Shown: positions 1 to 7,298, numbered from the stretch's first letter. The stretch is DNA of 15,129 nt from Chloroflexi bacterium TMED70 (GCA_002171675.1 NHDX01000024.1:1-15129), one strand, 5' to 3'. Notes: generated from the sequence alone by a model not told the origin. Numbers and translations are program-made.

Positions 1-618
1 ATAGTTGGCTTTAATACCGAAGTGCAGTCCAAAACTGCAATTGAAATTTCTAAAACATTTTATGATGTAATTATTGCTCCATCTTTTTCTGAGGATGCAT
101 TTAAGATATTAAGTAAGAAAAAAAATATTAGATTGTTATCATCAAATTTTTTGCAGCAAAATTATGAATACAGAACAATTAATGGAGGTTTACTATATCA
201 AGAAAAAGATAATCAATCTCCAAGGATTGAAGATTGGGATTTTGTTACAAATTCCAAGCCTGATAAAAATTCTTTTGATGAATTACTCTTTGCTTGGAAT
301 ACCACAAAATTTATTAAGTCTAATGCTATTGTAATAACTGAAGGTAAATCTATTTTGGGTATTGGATCAGGTCAACCAAATAGAATAAATAGTGTCAATT
401 TAGCATTATCTAGAGCAGGTAAATTGCTAACAAATAATTCTATATTAGCTTCTGATGCCTTTTTCCCTTTCCCAGATAGTATAGATATTGCTGCTGAAAA
501 TAATATTAAGACTATTTTACAACCAGGTGGTTCGCTTAAGGATAGTGAAGTTATAGAGAGGGCTAATCACCATAATATAACCATGGTGTTAACTAACAGA
601 AGGCATTTTTCTCATTAG
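1..618 (+). CDS. purH: Bifunctional purine biosynthesis protein PurH, C-terminal part (partial at left edge)
   Basis: This is the C-terminal end of PurH, the AICAR formyltransferase/IMP cyclohydrolase that performs the last two steps of IMP synthesis in the cytoplasm. The frame is open to base 1, so the gene continues beyond the left edge. A GTG at 22 is only an internal valine, because the seven codons before it (ending GFNTE) continue the family's 'AFN' region. Visible AICAR-transformylase hallmarks are DVIIAP (about 64-81), the conserved lysine segment TKFIKSNAIV (about 304-333), GSGQPNR, SDAFFPFPDSID (about 451-486), QPGGS and the typical C-terminal RHF-x-H just before the stop. The N-terminal cyclohydrolase domain and the catalytic KH motif are outside the window. 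The next gene starts one base after the stop, which suggests a shared transcript. Identification is secure; completeness of the missing part cannot be judged. Confidence 0.96.
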   Translation: MVGFNTEVQSKTAIEISKTFYDVIIAPSFSEDAFKILSKKKNIRLLSSNFLQQNYEYRTINGGLLYQEKDNQSPRIEDWDFVTNSKPDKNSFDELLFAWNTTKFIKSNAIVITEGKSILGIGSGQPNRINSVNLALSRAGKLLTNNSILASDAFFPFPDSIDIAAENNIKTILQPGGSLKDSEVIERANHHNITMVLTNRRHFSH

Positions 619-619
619 T

Positions 620-1339
620 ATGAATATTGAACTTATATTTCCTGTATTAAATGAGGCAAATTCATTAGCCAAACAATTAGCTAAAGTAAGAGAATTTATT
701 TCTAAAATACCTGAGTATGACTTTATAATAACTGTGGTTGATAATGGTTCAACAGATAATACAAAATCTATAGTTAATAAACTTATTCAAGAAAATATAG
801 TTGATAAATATCTTTATCTTTCCGAGAGAGGTAGAGGGAGGGCAATTAAGGTAGCTATTAATAAATCTAATTCGGACATAGTTGCGTACATGGATATAGA
901 TTTATCAACAGAACTTATTTTTTTACGTCCATTAATTGAATCTATTTCCAAAAAAGGTAATGATATATCCATTGGTTCAAGGCTATCTAAAGGATCTAAG
1001 GTCATAGGAAGAAAGAAAATTAGAGAAATAACTTCAAGATCATACAATATCTTGATTAAGTTTTTCTTTCCATTTAGTAGGATTGATGATATGCAGTGCG
1101 GATTTAAAGCATTTTCCAGAAAAAAAGCACTCAATTTGATCCAAAATGTGACTAATAATAAATGGTTTTTTGACACAGAGATAATAATATTGGCAAGAAG
1201 CCAGAATTATAAAATAGATCAAATTCCGGTTAAATGGACTGATGATCCAAATACAAGTGTAAATATTGTAAGTACAGCCCTTGAAGATATTGTTGGGCTA
1301 ATAAAGCTTAGATTAAAGTTATTTAAAAAAATAGTATAA
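620..1339 (+). CDS. Family 2 glycosyltransferase, dolichyl/polyprenyl-phosphate sugar transferase type
   Basis: A 239-residue GT-A fold glycosyltransferase of family GT2. Such enzymes move a sugar from a nucleotide-sugar to a polyprenyl phosphate or related acceptor at the inner face of the membrane. In sequence order: FPVLNE at residues 7-12, the nucleotide-binding VDNGSTDNT (40-48), an RGRGRA stretch (70-75) in the place of the family's 'NRGKGAA' segment, the metal-binding DID of MDIDLST (92-94), then QCGFKAF and a W-FD-E-ARS segment typical of ALG5/DPM1-like members. Unlike GtrB-type enzymes it has no C-terminal transmembrane helices; it ends in a basic amphipathic tail that might contact the membrane. 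The ATG lies one base after the purH stop with no strong Shine-Dalgarno sequence, so translation may be coupled. The exact sugar and acceptor cannot be read from sequence. The class is confident, the substrate is not. Confidence 0.88.
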   Translation: MNIELIFPVLNEANSLAKQLAKVREFISKIPEYDFIITVVDNGSTDNTKSIVNKLIQENIVDKYLYLSERGRGRAIKVAINKSNSDIVAYMDIDLSTELIFLRPLIESISKKGNDISIGSRLSKGSKVIGRKKIREITSRSYNILIKFFFPFSRIDDMQCGFKAFSRKKALNLIQNVTNNKWFFDTEIIILARSQNYKIDQIPVKWTDDPNTSVNIVSTALEDIVGLIKLRLKLFKKIV

Positions 1340-1349
1340 TTATAAACTT

Positions 1350-2351
1350 ATGACTAATAATGAAAAGATACCTATAAATAGATCTCTAATTGTCGGAGAT
1401 ACCTCAGAAGTTTATCACCACAGAACTTTGAATATATTACGTAATGAAGGATTAAATCCTTTTGTAACCTATGAAATAGAATCTACATCAGAGGGTATAG
1501 TATGTGGAATCAATCAAATCGTTGAACTCCTTGAAAATGTTCTTCCTGAAGCAGATAGAGAAGTTTGGGCTTTACAAGAAGGAAACGAGGTTGCTAAAGA
1601 TGAAGTTGTATTAAGAATAAGATCAAGATTTGCAAATTTTGGTCTTTATGAAACCTCAATGCTTGGAACTTTAACTTCTTGTAGTTCTTGGGCGACTGCT
1701 GCTCATGAATGTGTAGTTGCTGCATCTGGAATTCCTGTTGTTAGTTTTGCCTCAAGATCTGTTCACCCATCAGTAGCTGGTCAGGTTGATTATTCAGCAT
1801 ATATAGGAGGGTGCTCTGCTGTAAGTTCTATAATAGGAGGTAAGTTAACTAATACAACGCCTTCAGGAACAATGTCTCATTCTCTAGTATTAATAATGGG
1901 AGAAACTGTCAGAGCTGCATTAGCCTTTGATAGACATATGGAAAAAAATGTTCCCAGAGTTGTTTTAATCGATACATTTAAGGATGAAGTAGAAGAAGCG
2001 ATTCAAGTAGGGAAAGCACTTAATGAATCTTTAAGGGGTATTAGAATTGAAACTCCATTAGAAAGAGGAGGGATAACACCAAGCTTAGTTGAGGAAATTT
2101 CATTAAAGCTAAAAGGTGAAAATATTGATAGAGCCGAAATTTATGTTAGTGGAGATTTATCCCCTGATGATATTAAGAAATATGTGGATGAGGAATCTCC
2201 TGTTTCAGGATTTGGAATAGATAATTATATAGCTAGAGGCTCTAAAATTAATTTTAGAGCTGATATAAAACAAATAGACGGTAACGATATAGCTAGAAGA
2301 GGAAGAAAGCCTGGAATAAATGTATCCTCAAGATTGAACAGAATTTTTTAA
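1350..2351 (+). CDS. pncB: Nicotinate phosphoribosyltransferase (archaeal/short type)
   Basis: A 333-residue phosphoribosyltransferase that most resembles the short, archaeal-type nicotinate phosphoribosyltransferases, which condense nicotinate with PRPP to give NaMN in NAD salvage. Motifs seen: VYHHRT near the N-terminus (21-26), an L-ET-LG core (about 99-106), SFASRSVHP (132-140; family form S-F/G-x-R-x-x-HP), GTMSHS (173-178) with His177 at the position of the catalytic or phosphorylated histidine, and phosphate-binding YVSGDLS (265-271) and GFGIDN (287-292) loops. The zinc-cysteine cluster of some archaeal members is not apparent. The ATG follows the glycosyltransferase stop by 10 bases without a clear ribosome binding site; a TATAAT lies at 1335-1340. 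Its 3' end overlaps tilS on the other strand by 24 bases. NadE, which completes NaAD to NAD, is encoded 5 kb away. A quinolinate phosphoribosyltransferase is the less likely alternative because of the SRxxHP and GTMxHS motifs. Confidence 0.85.
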   Translation: MTNNEKIPINRSLIVGDTSEVYHHRTLNILRNEGLNPFVTYEIESTSEGIVCGINQIVELLENVLPEADREVWALQEGNEVAKDEVVLRIRSRFANFGLYETSMLGTLTSCSSWATAAHECVVAASGIPVVSFASRSVHPSVAGQVDYSAYIGGCSAVSSIIGGKLTNTTPSGTMSHSLVLIMGETVRAALAFDRHMEKNVPRVVLIDTFKDEVEEAIQVGKALNESLRGIRIETPLERGGITPSLVEEISLKLKGENIDRAEIYVSGDLSPDDIKKYVDEESPVSGFGIDNYIARGSKINFRADIKQIDGNDIARRGRKPGINVSSRLNRIF

Positions 2352-3683
2352 TATTGAAAATTCTATAACCTTTTTATCATTTTTTTGCACATACGAGTCA
2401 ACAGATTGTCTTACACCAATAACCCATAAAATATTTTCTTCTGAGCATAGAAGCAAGGCTTCTTTATTGTTATTTTTTTTATAATTTGATAAAACCTTTT
2501 TTACTCGTGTTAAAATTTCTGAATTTTTGAATTGTTTTATTCTATCTCCATCTTTTTTTATTCTAATGAATAACTTTTTATTTATAAATTTTTCTCCTAC
2601 CAAAATTATATTTTCATCATAAATATTTAAGTTCTCAGGTTTATTTATAATTTTTGATTCTATCTTCAATTCTTCATTAATTTGAATAGCTCCTGGAACT
2701 TCAATTTGAATGGGATTATTTATAGTTTCTTTTTTATCCTGTTTTTCTTTTAGAATAAACTGCCCATCTTTTTGAGTCAGAATGATGTCAGATGGTAAAT
2801 TTTCTGATTTAGATTTTCCTTGGAGAATATTTTCTATCATAGTATGATGTTTTTTCCCAAAAAAATAATTTTCATTAGAGTTGACTATATTTTTGAATCT
2901 TTCAAAAATCACAGCTTTTGCAGCATCTATTTTCATACCTTCAAATTCATTATTTGATAGTTTGATTTTTTCTGTATCCTTATTCGCGATATTTGACAAA
3001 GACAAAATGGACTCAGTTACATTTGGGTTTATCTTTTCTAGCTCTGGTAAAACTTTATTTCTTATTAAATTTCTTGAATAATAGTTTGAATTATTAGACT
3101 TATCAATTCTAAAATTTATATTATTTTCACTACAAAGATTCTTGATTTCTTTTTTCCTAATATTAATTAAAGGTCTATAAATGATTATTTTTTTACCTTT
3201 TTTTTGTATTGTATTTTTTTTCTTGATTCCAGATAATCCCTTTAAGTTTGAACCCCTAACTATATTTAATAATATGGTTTCTACTTGATCATCAAGATTG
3301 TGACCTAAAAAAATATAATTTGTATTTTCTTTTATTGATAGTTCTATAAATCTATCAATTCTATAATCTCTTGCTTTCTCTTGAATTCCAGAATTGCAGG
3401 CACTTAAGTCTTGCTCAAATGAATATAGTTTTAAGTTAAGTGCTTCTGCAGTTTCTCTAATAAATTTTTCATCTGAATCCGAATCTTTGCCCCTTAATTT
3501 GAAATTTATATGACATATAAAAATATTCTCAGTAGGATTTTTTATTGTTTCAAGAAGAACCCTTAAAAGAAAAGTGGAATCTGGTCCTCCAGAACATCCT
3601 ACTATAATTTTCTTTTCTCCCATTTTTACATTTGTAGGGATATTCTTGCTTATTTCATGAACAAGATTATACTTTGTTAACAT
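2328..3683 (-). CDS. tilS: tRNA(Ile)-lysidine synthase
   Basis: TilS attaches lysine to C34 of the CAU-anticodon tRNA-Ile, using ATP, so that it reads AUA; the AUA-rich codon use of this AT-rich genome makes it important. The 451-residue protein opens with the PP-loop SGGPDS (31-36), followed by HINFKLRG with a DSDE segment, QEKARDYR, LGHNLDDQVET, the RGSNLKGL-GI loop and YRPLI. Next comes the SRNLIRNKVLP segment, then a divergent middle, and a C-terminal TilS domain (about 365-440) with KDGDRI and a LWVIGVR strand. Length and domain order match full-length TilS. The ATG at 3683 lies 17 bases inside the end of the upstream corC-like gene and directly follows an A run; no Shine-Dalgarno is visible, so translational coupling is likely. 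An in-frame Met at residue 21 is possible but would leave an unusually short lead before the PP-loop. The 3' end overlaps the convergent nicotinate phosphoribosyltransferase gene. Confidence 0.94.
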   Translation of the reverse strand: MLTKYNLVHEISKNIPTNVKMGEKKIIVGCSGGPDSTFLLRVLLETIKNPTENIFICHINFKLRGKDSDSDEKFIRETAEALNLKLYSFEQDLSACNSGIQEKARDYRIDRFIELSIKENTNYIFLGHNLDDQVETILLNIVRGSNLKGLSGIKKKNTIQKKGKKIIIYRPLINIRKKEIKNLCSENNINFRIDKSNNSNYYSRNLIRNKVLPELEKINPNVTESILSLSNIANKDTEKIKLSNNEFEGMKIDAAKAVIFERFKNIVNSNENYFFGKKHHTMIENILQGKSKSENLPSDIILTQKDGQFILKEKQDKKETINNPIQIEVPGAIQINEELKIESKIINKPENLNIYDENIILVGEKFINKKLFIRIKKDGDRIKQFKNSEILTRVKKVLSNYKKNNNKEALLLCSEENILWVIGVRQSVDSYVQKNDKKVIEFSILKNSVQS

Positions 3684-4953
3684 TTTTTTTCGTAGAAATA
3701 GAAGGAACTCTAATCTGTACCTTTACAATTTTATTTTTATTTATTTCGGAAATAGTAAATCTTGAACCTCTAAAGTTTGTACGAGCATTAATTTCTGGGA
3801 TTGTCTGCAGTCTATCTATTATGAACCCTGCTAAAGTTTCATATCTGCCTTCGGGTATTTCTAAGTTTATTTCATCATTTATTTCATCTATTGAAATGCC
3901 TCCATCCACCATGTATGTATCATTCCCAACTTTAATTATCTTTTTCTTTGGTAATTGCCCTTCTTCTCCAACATCACCTACTATTTTTTCTATACATCTT
4001 GATAACGTTAGTACACCTGAAATATCTCCGAACTCATCTATTGCCATAGTCATTTTATGCCCAGAATTTTGGAATTCTTCAAGTAATTCATCAAGAAGTT
4101 TCATCTCCGGTGAGAACATAGCTTCTCTCATCAATGAACTAATGGGTTTTGATTTATCAGATGTTTCATTTGATAAATATAACATCACATCCTTGACGCT
4201 AATTATTCCTACAACTTCATCTAATGAATCTTTACAAACAGGGAATCTTGTATGAGGATTTTTTTTATAAATTTTTAAGAAAGAATTTAAAGATATATTT
4301 TCCTCTACCCATATAATTTCAGGTCTGGGTGTCATAATATCTTTTATTTCTGTTTCACTAAACCTGAAAATATTTTCTAACATTTCACCTTGTGCAGATT
4401 CTACCGTTCCTTCTTCTTCTCCTATATCAATTAATTTTCTTAATTCACCAGTTGTAACTGCTGGGTTTTCATTTATTGATTCTTTGAGTAATGTTTTAGT
4501 AATTACCTTAGGTATTAAGGTAAAAGTCCAAACTGCTGGTCCTGAAATTTTCATTAAGCCTCGGATGACTTTAATTACAAATAGTGACCACTGATCAGCA
4601 ACTCTTGTAGATAGAGATTTGGGAGTTAATTCTCCGAAGCTTACTACTATGACAGTAGAAATAATCGTTGCAACAATTACACCATTGACTGATCCTTGGC
4701 CAAAAATATTTAGAACTAATGCACCTACTAATGTTGCAATTAGGACATTTAATAAGTTACCAAAAAGCAGTAGTGTACCAAAAAACTTTTCGTTTTCATT
4801 TAGAGTTTTTTCTATCGCCTGTGCTTTTTTATTACCTTGATCTGATAAATGTTTTATCCTAACCTTATTAACGGCTATTATTGATGCTTCGGAAGCACTT
4901 ATGAATGCACTTCCTAGTAATGCAAAAAATATAATTATTATTAAAACTAACAC
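3667..4953 (-). CDS. CNNM/CBS-domain membrane protein, CorC/HlyC family
   Basis: A 428-residue integral membrane protein of the family annotated as hemolysin-like or Mg2+/Co2+ efflux CorC. Domains in order: a CNNM (DUF21) membrane domain (about 1-190) with hydrophobic helices near 2-20, 57-82, 90-107 and 120-150 and the conserved FGELTPK (106-112); a CBS pair starting at DIMTPR (205-210), with the first repeat to about 262 and the second about 272-325 including AIDEFGDISGV; and a CorC/HlyC domain (about 337-416) with DG-ISIDE, YETLAGFI and FRG-RF. It likely binds adenine nucleotide at the CBS pair and moves or senses divalent cations; the substrate is inferred from the family. The start is a GTG at 4953; the nearby out-of-frame ATG stops at once, and no good ribosome binding site is seen. 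The gene lies 46 bases after recA and overlaps tilS by 17 bases, suggesting a recA-corC-tilS transcript. Confidence 0.9.
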   Translation of the reverse strand: MLVLIIIIFFALLGSAFISASEASIIAVNKVRIKHLSDQGNKKAQAIEKTLNENEKFFGTLLLFGNLLNVLIATLVGALVLNIFGQGSVNGVIVATIISTVIVVSFGELTPKSLSTRVADQWSLFVIKVIRGLMKISGPAVWTFTLIPKVITKTLLKESINENPAVTTGELRKLIDIGEEEGTVESAQGEMLENIFRFSETEIKDIMTPRPEIIWVEENISLNSFLKIYKKNPHTRFPVCKDSLDEVVGIISVKDVMLYLSNETSDKSKPISSLMREAMFSPEMKLLDELLEEFQNSGHKMTMAIDEFGDISGVLTLSRCIEKIVGDVGEEGQLPKKKIIKVGNDTYMVDGGISIDEINDEINLEIPEGRYETLAGFIIDRLQTIPEINARTNFRGSRFTISEINKNKIVKVQIRVPSISTKKNVNKV

Positions 4954-4999
4954 ATTATGATTTTACAACAAAATATAAATTTTCAATAAAGGCTTTGCA

Positions 5000-6043
5000 T
5001 TACGCTTCTAGAGCATCAAGCGTGTCATTCTCTACAGAGCTTGATGGATCCATGATTAGGTCTTCTATTTTTTTTGCTAATTCTTGATTATTTTTTAAGA
5101 ATTTTCTAACAGACTCTCTTCCTTGACCTAGTCTTTCGCCTTCAAATGAATAAAATGAACCATTTTTTTCTACAATATTTTTTATCACACCTATATCCAA
5201 AAGTTCTCCTTCTTTAGAAATACCTTCGTTATACAGAATCTCTATTTCAGTCTTTTTGAAAGGTGGAGCTACTTTATTCTTTACTACTCTTACCCTTACT
5301 TTGTTTCCTACTAAATCTTCTCCAATTTTTATAGATTCTGATCTTCTTAGATCAATTCTTACAGAACTGTAAAATTTAAGCGCCCTCCCTCCAGGTGTCA
5401 CTTCTGGAGATCCAAATATTACTCCAACCTTTTCTCTCAATTGGTTTATAAATACACAAGTAGTATTTGTTTTGTGGATAGTTGATGTTAATTTACGTAA
5501 TGCTTGAGACATTAATCTGGCTTGTGCACCTACGTGGTAATCTCCCATTTCTCCTTCAAGTTCTGATCTAGGTACCAATGCGGCCACAGAATCCACAACA
5601 ATAATATCTAATGCTCCTGATCTTACTAAATGATCAGTTATTTCTAATGCTTCTTCTGCAGAGTTAGGTTGTGATATTAGTAACTCCTGATTGTTTACTC
5701 CGATTTTGTTAGCATAACTAGGATCCATAGCATGCTCTACGTCGATATAAGCCGCTTGTCCTCCTTTTTTTTGCGCTTCTGCTATACAAGATAGAGCCAG
5801 TGTACTTTTACCTGCACTTTCTGCTCCAAATATTTCTACAATTCTTCCTTTTGGTAATCCTCCGATGCCAAGAGCTAAGTCTAGACCAATTGATCCAGTA
5901 GGAATAGATTGAATGGTTTCATCAATTTCAGAGCTTTCACTCATTCGCATTACTGCGCCTTTACCAAAGCTTTTTTCTATTTGCTCTAATGTTAATTCAA
6001 TTGTCCCATTCTCGATTTTTTGAGTTGTTTTTTTTCTTGCCAC
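5000..6043 (-). CDS. recA: Recombinase RecA
   Basis: RecA forms ATP-dependent filaments on single-stranded DNA for homologous recombination and stimulates self-cleavage of LexA. The open frame extends to a TTG at 6055, but the better start is the GTG at 6043-6041, giving 347 residues beginning MARKK: a GGAG lies 6 bases upstream of it and would fall inside the gene if the TTG were used. With this numbering, Walker A is GAESAGKST (73-81; the textbook form is GPESSGKTT), the catalytic glutamate is in YIDVEH (E103), Walker B is IIVVDS (147-152), and loop L1 (EGEMGDYHVGAQARLMSQAL) and loop L2 (FGSPEVTPGGRAL) are intact. The C-terminal domain has the SFYSFEGERLGQG segment and a short acidic tail. 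The Walker A changes are conservative for ATP binding. An SOS-like promoter candidate precedes it. Confidence 0.97.
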   Translation of the reverse strand: MARKKTTQKIENGTIELTLEQIEKSFGKGAVMRMSESSEIDETIQSIPTGSIGLDLALGIGGLPKGRIVEIFGAESAGKSTLALSCIAEAQKKGGQAAYIDVEHAMDPSYANKIGVNNQELLISQPNSAEEALEITDHLVRSGALDIIVVDSVAALVPRSELEGEMGDYHVGAQARLMSQALRKLTSTIHKTNTTCVFINQLREKVGVIFGSPEVTPGGRALKFYSSVRIDLRRSESIKIGEDLVGNKVRVRVVKNKVAPPFKKTEIEILYNEGISKEGELLDIGVIKNIVEKNGSFYSFEGERLGQGRESVRKFLKNNQELAKKIEDLIMDPSSSVENDTLDALEA

Positions 6044-6049
6044 TTTTAT

Positions 6050-6053
6050 CTCC
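6050..6053 (-). promoter_or_regulatory. Ribosome binding site GGAG that fixes the recA start
   Basis: On the minus strand GGAG is followed by six bases and then GTG GCA AGA. This is the clearest Shine-Dalgarno element in the window, and it argues for initiation at the GTG at 6043 rather than at the upstream TTG at 6055, whose own upstream sequence is AT-only. Confidence 0.75.
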
Positions 6054-6072
6054 AAATAACTAATATATGATT

Positions 6073-6102
6073 AATATAGCACAAATGTTCTAAATTATTC
6101 AA
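6073..6102 (-). promoter_or_regulatory. Candidate sigma-70-type promoter of recA
   Basis: Read on the minus strand, a TTGAAT (6097-6102; 4 of 6 matches to TTGACA) is separated by 18 bases from TATATT (6073-6078; 5 of 6 matches to TATAAT). The predicted start of transcription lies about 20-25 bases before the recA GTG, leaving room for the GGAG ribosome binding site. AT-rich sequence makes such hexamers easy to find, but the spacing, the position and the embedded operator-like element strengthen this one. Confidence 0.5.
6079..6090 (-). promoter_or_regulatory. Candidate LexA/SOS operator (GAAC-N4-GTTC type, one mismatch)
   Basis: The minus strand reads GAAC ATTT GTGC, one base off the GAACNNNNGTTC palindrome recognised by LexA (DinR) in Bacillus and several other Gram-positive-type lineages. 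It sits in the spacer directly upstream of the candidate -10 box of recA, where a bound repressor would block RNA polymerase. recA is the most consistently SOS-regulated gene in bacteria, so the placement is meaningful. lexA is not in the window, so the operator consensus of this organism is unknown. Confidence 0.45.
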
Positions 6103-6136
6103 GGCACATGTCTTTTCGACATTTAAGAGGTTGCAA

Positions 6137-7267
6137 TTAATCTGGTCTTGCTTCAAGTTTAACCTGCAGGGTTAAGTATTGATAATCTCTTACTACTTCT
6201 ATTTCTACTATATCCCCAGGGTCAGTGTTAAGTGCTAAATAAGATATTAAGTCTTCAAAACTATTTATTTTGTAGTTATCTATTTTTGTTATTATGTCTC
6301 CATCATATTTGACTTCAGATCTTCTAGCTGAAGAATCTCCCATAATTCCTGCTTTACTTGCGGGACCGTTTTCTAGAACACTGAGTATTAATATCCCTTT
6401 AAAATTTTCCTCTATGTCAGCTCTTATTCTTGTGCCTAAATCTAAATTTAGAGCTGTTATGCCTAAGTATGAATATTCATGATCTTTCCCTTTAATAATG
6501 TTAGGAACTATTCTTTTAGCTAGATTTATAGGTACTGCAAAACCTACTCCTGAATTTTGCCTTGAACTACTTTTTATCTGAGTATTAATTCCAATTACTT
6601 TTCCATCCTTATTTAGTAAGGGGCCTCCAGAGTTTCCTGGATTGATCGCTGCATCAGTCTGTATAACACTTGGTATTTTATAAGGGGTAAATGTTGAATC
6701 CAAAGATCTTCCTATTGCACTAACTATCCCTGTTGTCATGGTAAATTCTTGGTCAAAAGGACTGCCTATAGCAATTGTAAGGTCTCCGGGAGATATTAAG
6801 TCTGAATCATGAAGATCTAAGGGATATAAATTTGCTTCATTACTATCAATGTTTTCATTAGAAATTTTAATTATTGCTAAATCTGCAGATGAGTCCAATC
6901 CAACTATTTTTGCCATATATTCATCATTATCTATAGTCCTTACTACTATCATTGGATTGCTTGTTATAGCAGGTTGAATGACATGATAATTTGTGAGTAT
7001 ATTGCCTTCATCGTCCCACAAAAATCCAGAACCTGTACCAATTTTGTTATCAGGGATACCAAAAACATCTCTTGAATATAAATTAATTTGAACAACTGAC
7101 TTTGTTGAATTAATAAATATATCTCTGTATTTATTTTCTAATTCAATTGATAAATTTTTCTCGATCTTAACTTCGGTCTCATCAGGTGGTTCCCATTGAG
7201 TGTTGTCACATGATATAAAAAAAATAGATAAAAAAAATGTTGTTAATATAAAAAATTTACTAGTCAT
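6137..7267 (-). CDS. htrA: HtrA/DegP-like trypsin-type serine protease with one PDZ domain, predicted lipoprotein
   Basis: A 376-residue S1C-family protease that degrades or refolds damaged exported proteins. The N-terminus is a hydrophobic signal (about 4-19) ending in FISC with Cys20, a lipobox-like site; if lipidated, the enzyme is tethered to the outer face of the cytoplasmic membrane rather than held by the usual transmembrane helix. The Phe at -3 is not ideal for a lipobox. The protease domain (about 55-255) has an intact triad: His95 in LTNYHVI, Asp129 in SADLAII, and Ser213 in NPGNSGGPL; GTGSGF and the GVGFAVP strand are also present. A single PDZ domain follows (about 266-372, with LGI, NGPASKAGI and DIITKID). 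The ATG at 7267 has AGGA seven bases upstream. The gene lies 31 bases after nadE, and the recA promoter candidate follows its stop. Individual HtrA subfamily names cannot be assigned. Confidence 0.92.
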   Translation of the reverse strand: MTSKFFILTTFFLSIFFISCDNTQWEPPDETEVKIEKNLSIELENKYRDIFINSTKSVVQINLYSRDVFGIPDNKIGTGSGFLWDDEGNILTNYHVIQPAITSNPMIVVRTIDNDEYMAKIVGLDSSADLAIIKISNENIDSNEANLYPLDLHDSDLISPGDLTIAIGSPFDQEFTMTTGIVSAIGRSLDSTFTPYKIPSVIQTDAAINPGNSGGPLLNKDGKVIGINTQIKSSSRQNSGVGFAVPINLAKRIVPNIIKGKDHEYSYLGITALNLDLGTRIRADIEENFKGILILSVLENGPASKAGIMGDSSARRSEVKYDGDIITKIDNYKINSFEDLISYLALNTDPGDIVEIEVVRDYQYLTLQVKLEARPD

Positions 7268-7274
7268 AATTTAA

Positions 7275-7278
7275 TCCT
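7275..7278 (-). promoter_or_regulatory. Ribosome binding site AGGA of the htrA-like gene
   Basis: AGGA lies seven bases upstream of the ATG at 7267 on the minus strand, within the 31-base gap after nadE. It supports the chosen start, which in turn gives a complete signal peptide. A TATAAT at 7281-7286 is just upstream but would place transcription start almost on this site, so it is probably chance or serves a very short leader. Confidence 0.55.
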
Positions 7279-7298
7279 ATATTATAAATATGAAAATC

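Noticed and set aside
3490..3515. TilS HINF in place of the HxxH seen in many TilS proteins
   Set aside because: A Phe at this position also occurs in known TilS lineages (for example a HCNFHLRG form), and all other TilS motifs are intact, so this is not evidence of an inactive enzyme.
3674..4255. A 193-codon plus-strand open frame opposite the corC-like gene, plus other antisense frames (814-1176, 4619-4840, 12538-12762, 13278-13550)
   Set aside because: They lie fully inside well-supported genes on the other strand, have no recognisable domain, and are low-complexity or hydrophobic shadows of the real coding frame.
4954..4999. Promoter candidate (TTGAAA, 15-base spacer, TAAAAT) between recA and the corC-like gene
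   Set aside because: The spacer is too short for a good sigma-70 promoter and the sequence is nearly all A/T; readthrough from recA is a sufficient explanation.
6108..6122. Inverted repeat ATGTC-TTTTC-GACAT between the htrA-like gene and recA, considered as a terminator
   Set aside because: The stem is only 5 base pairs and AT-rich and is not followed by a T run on the minus strand; it may be chance.
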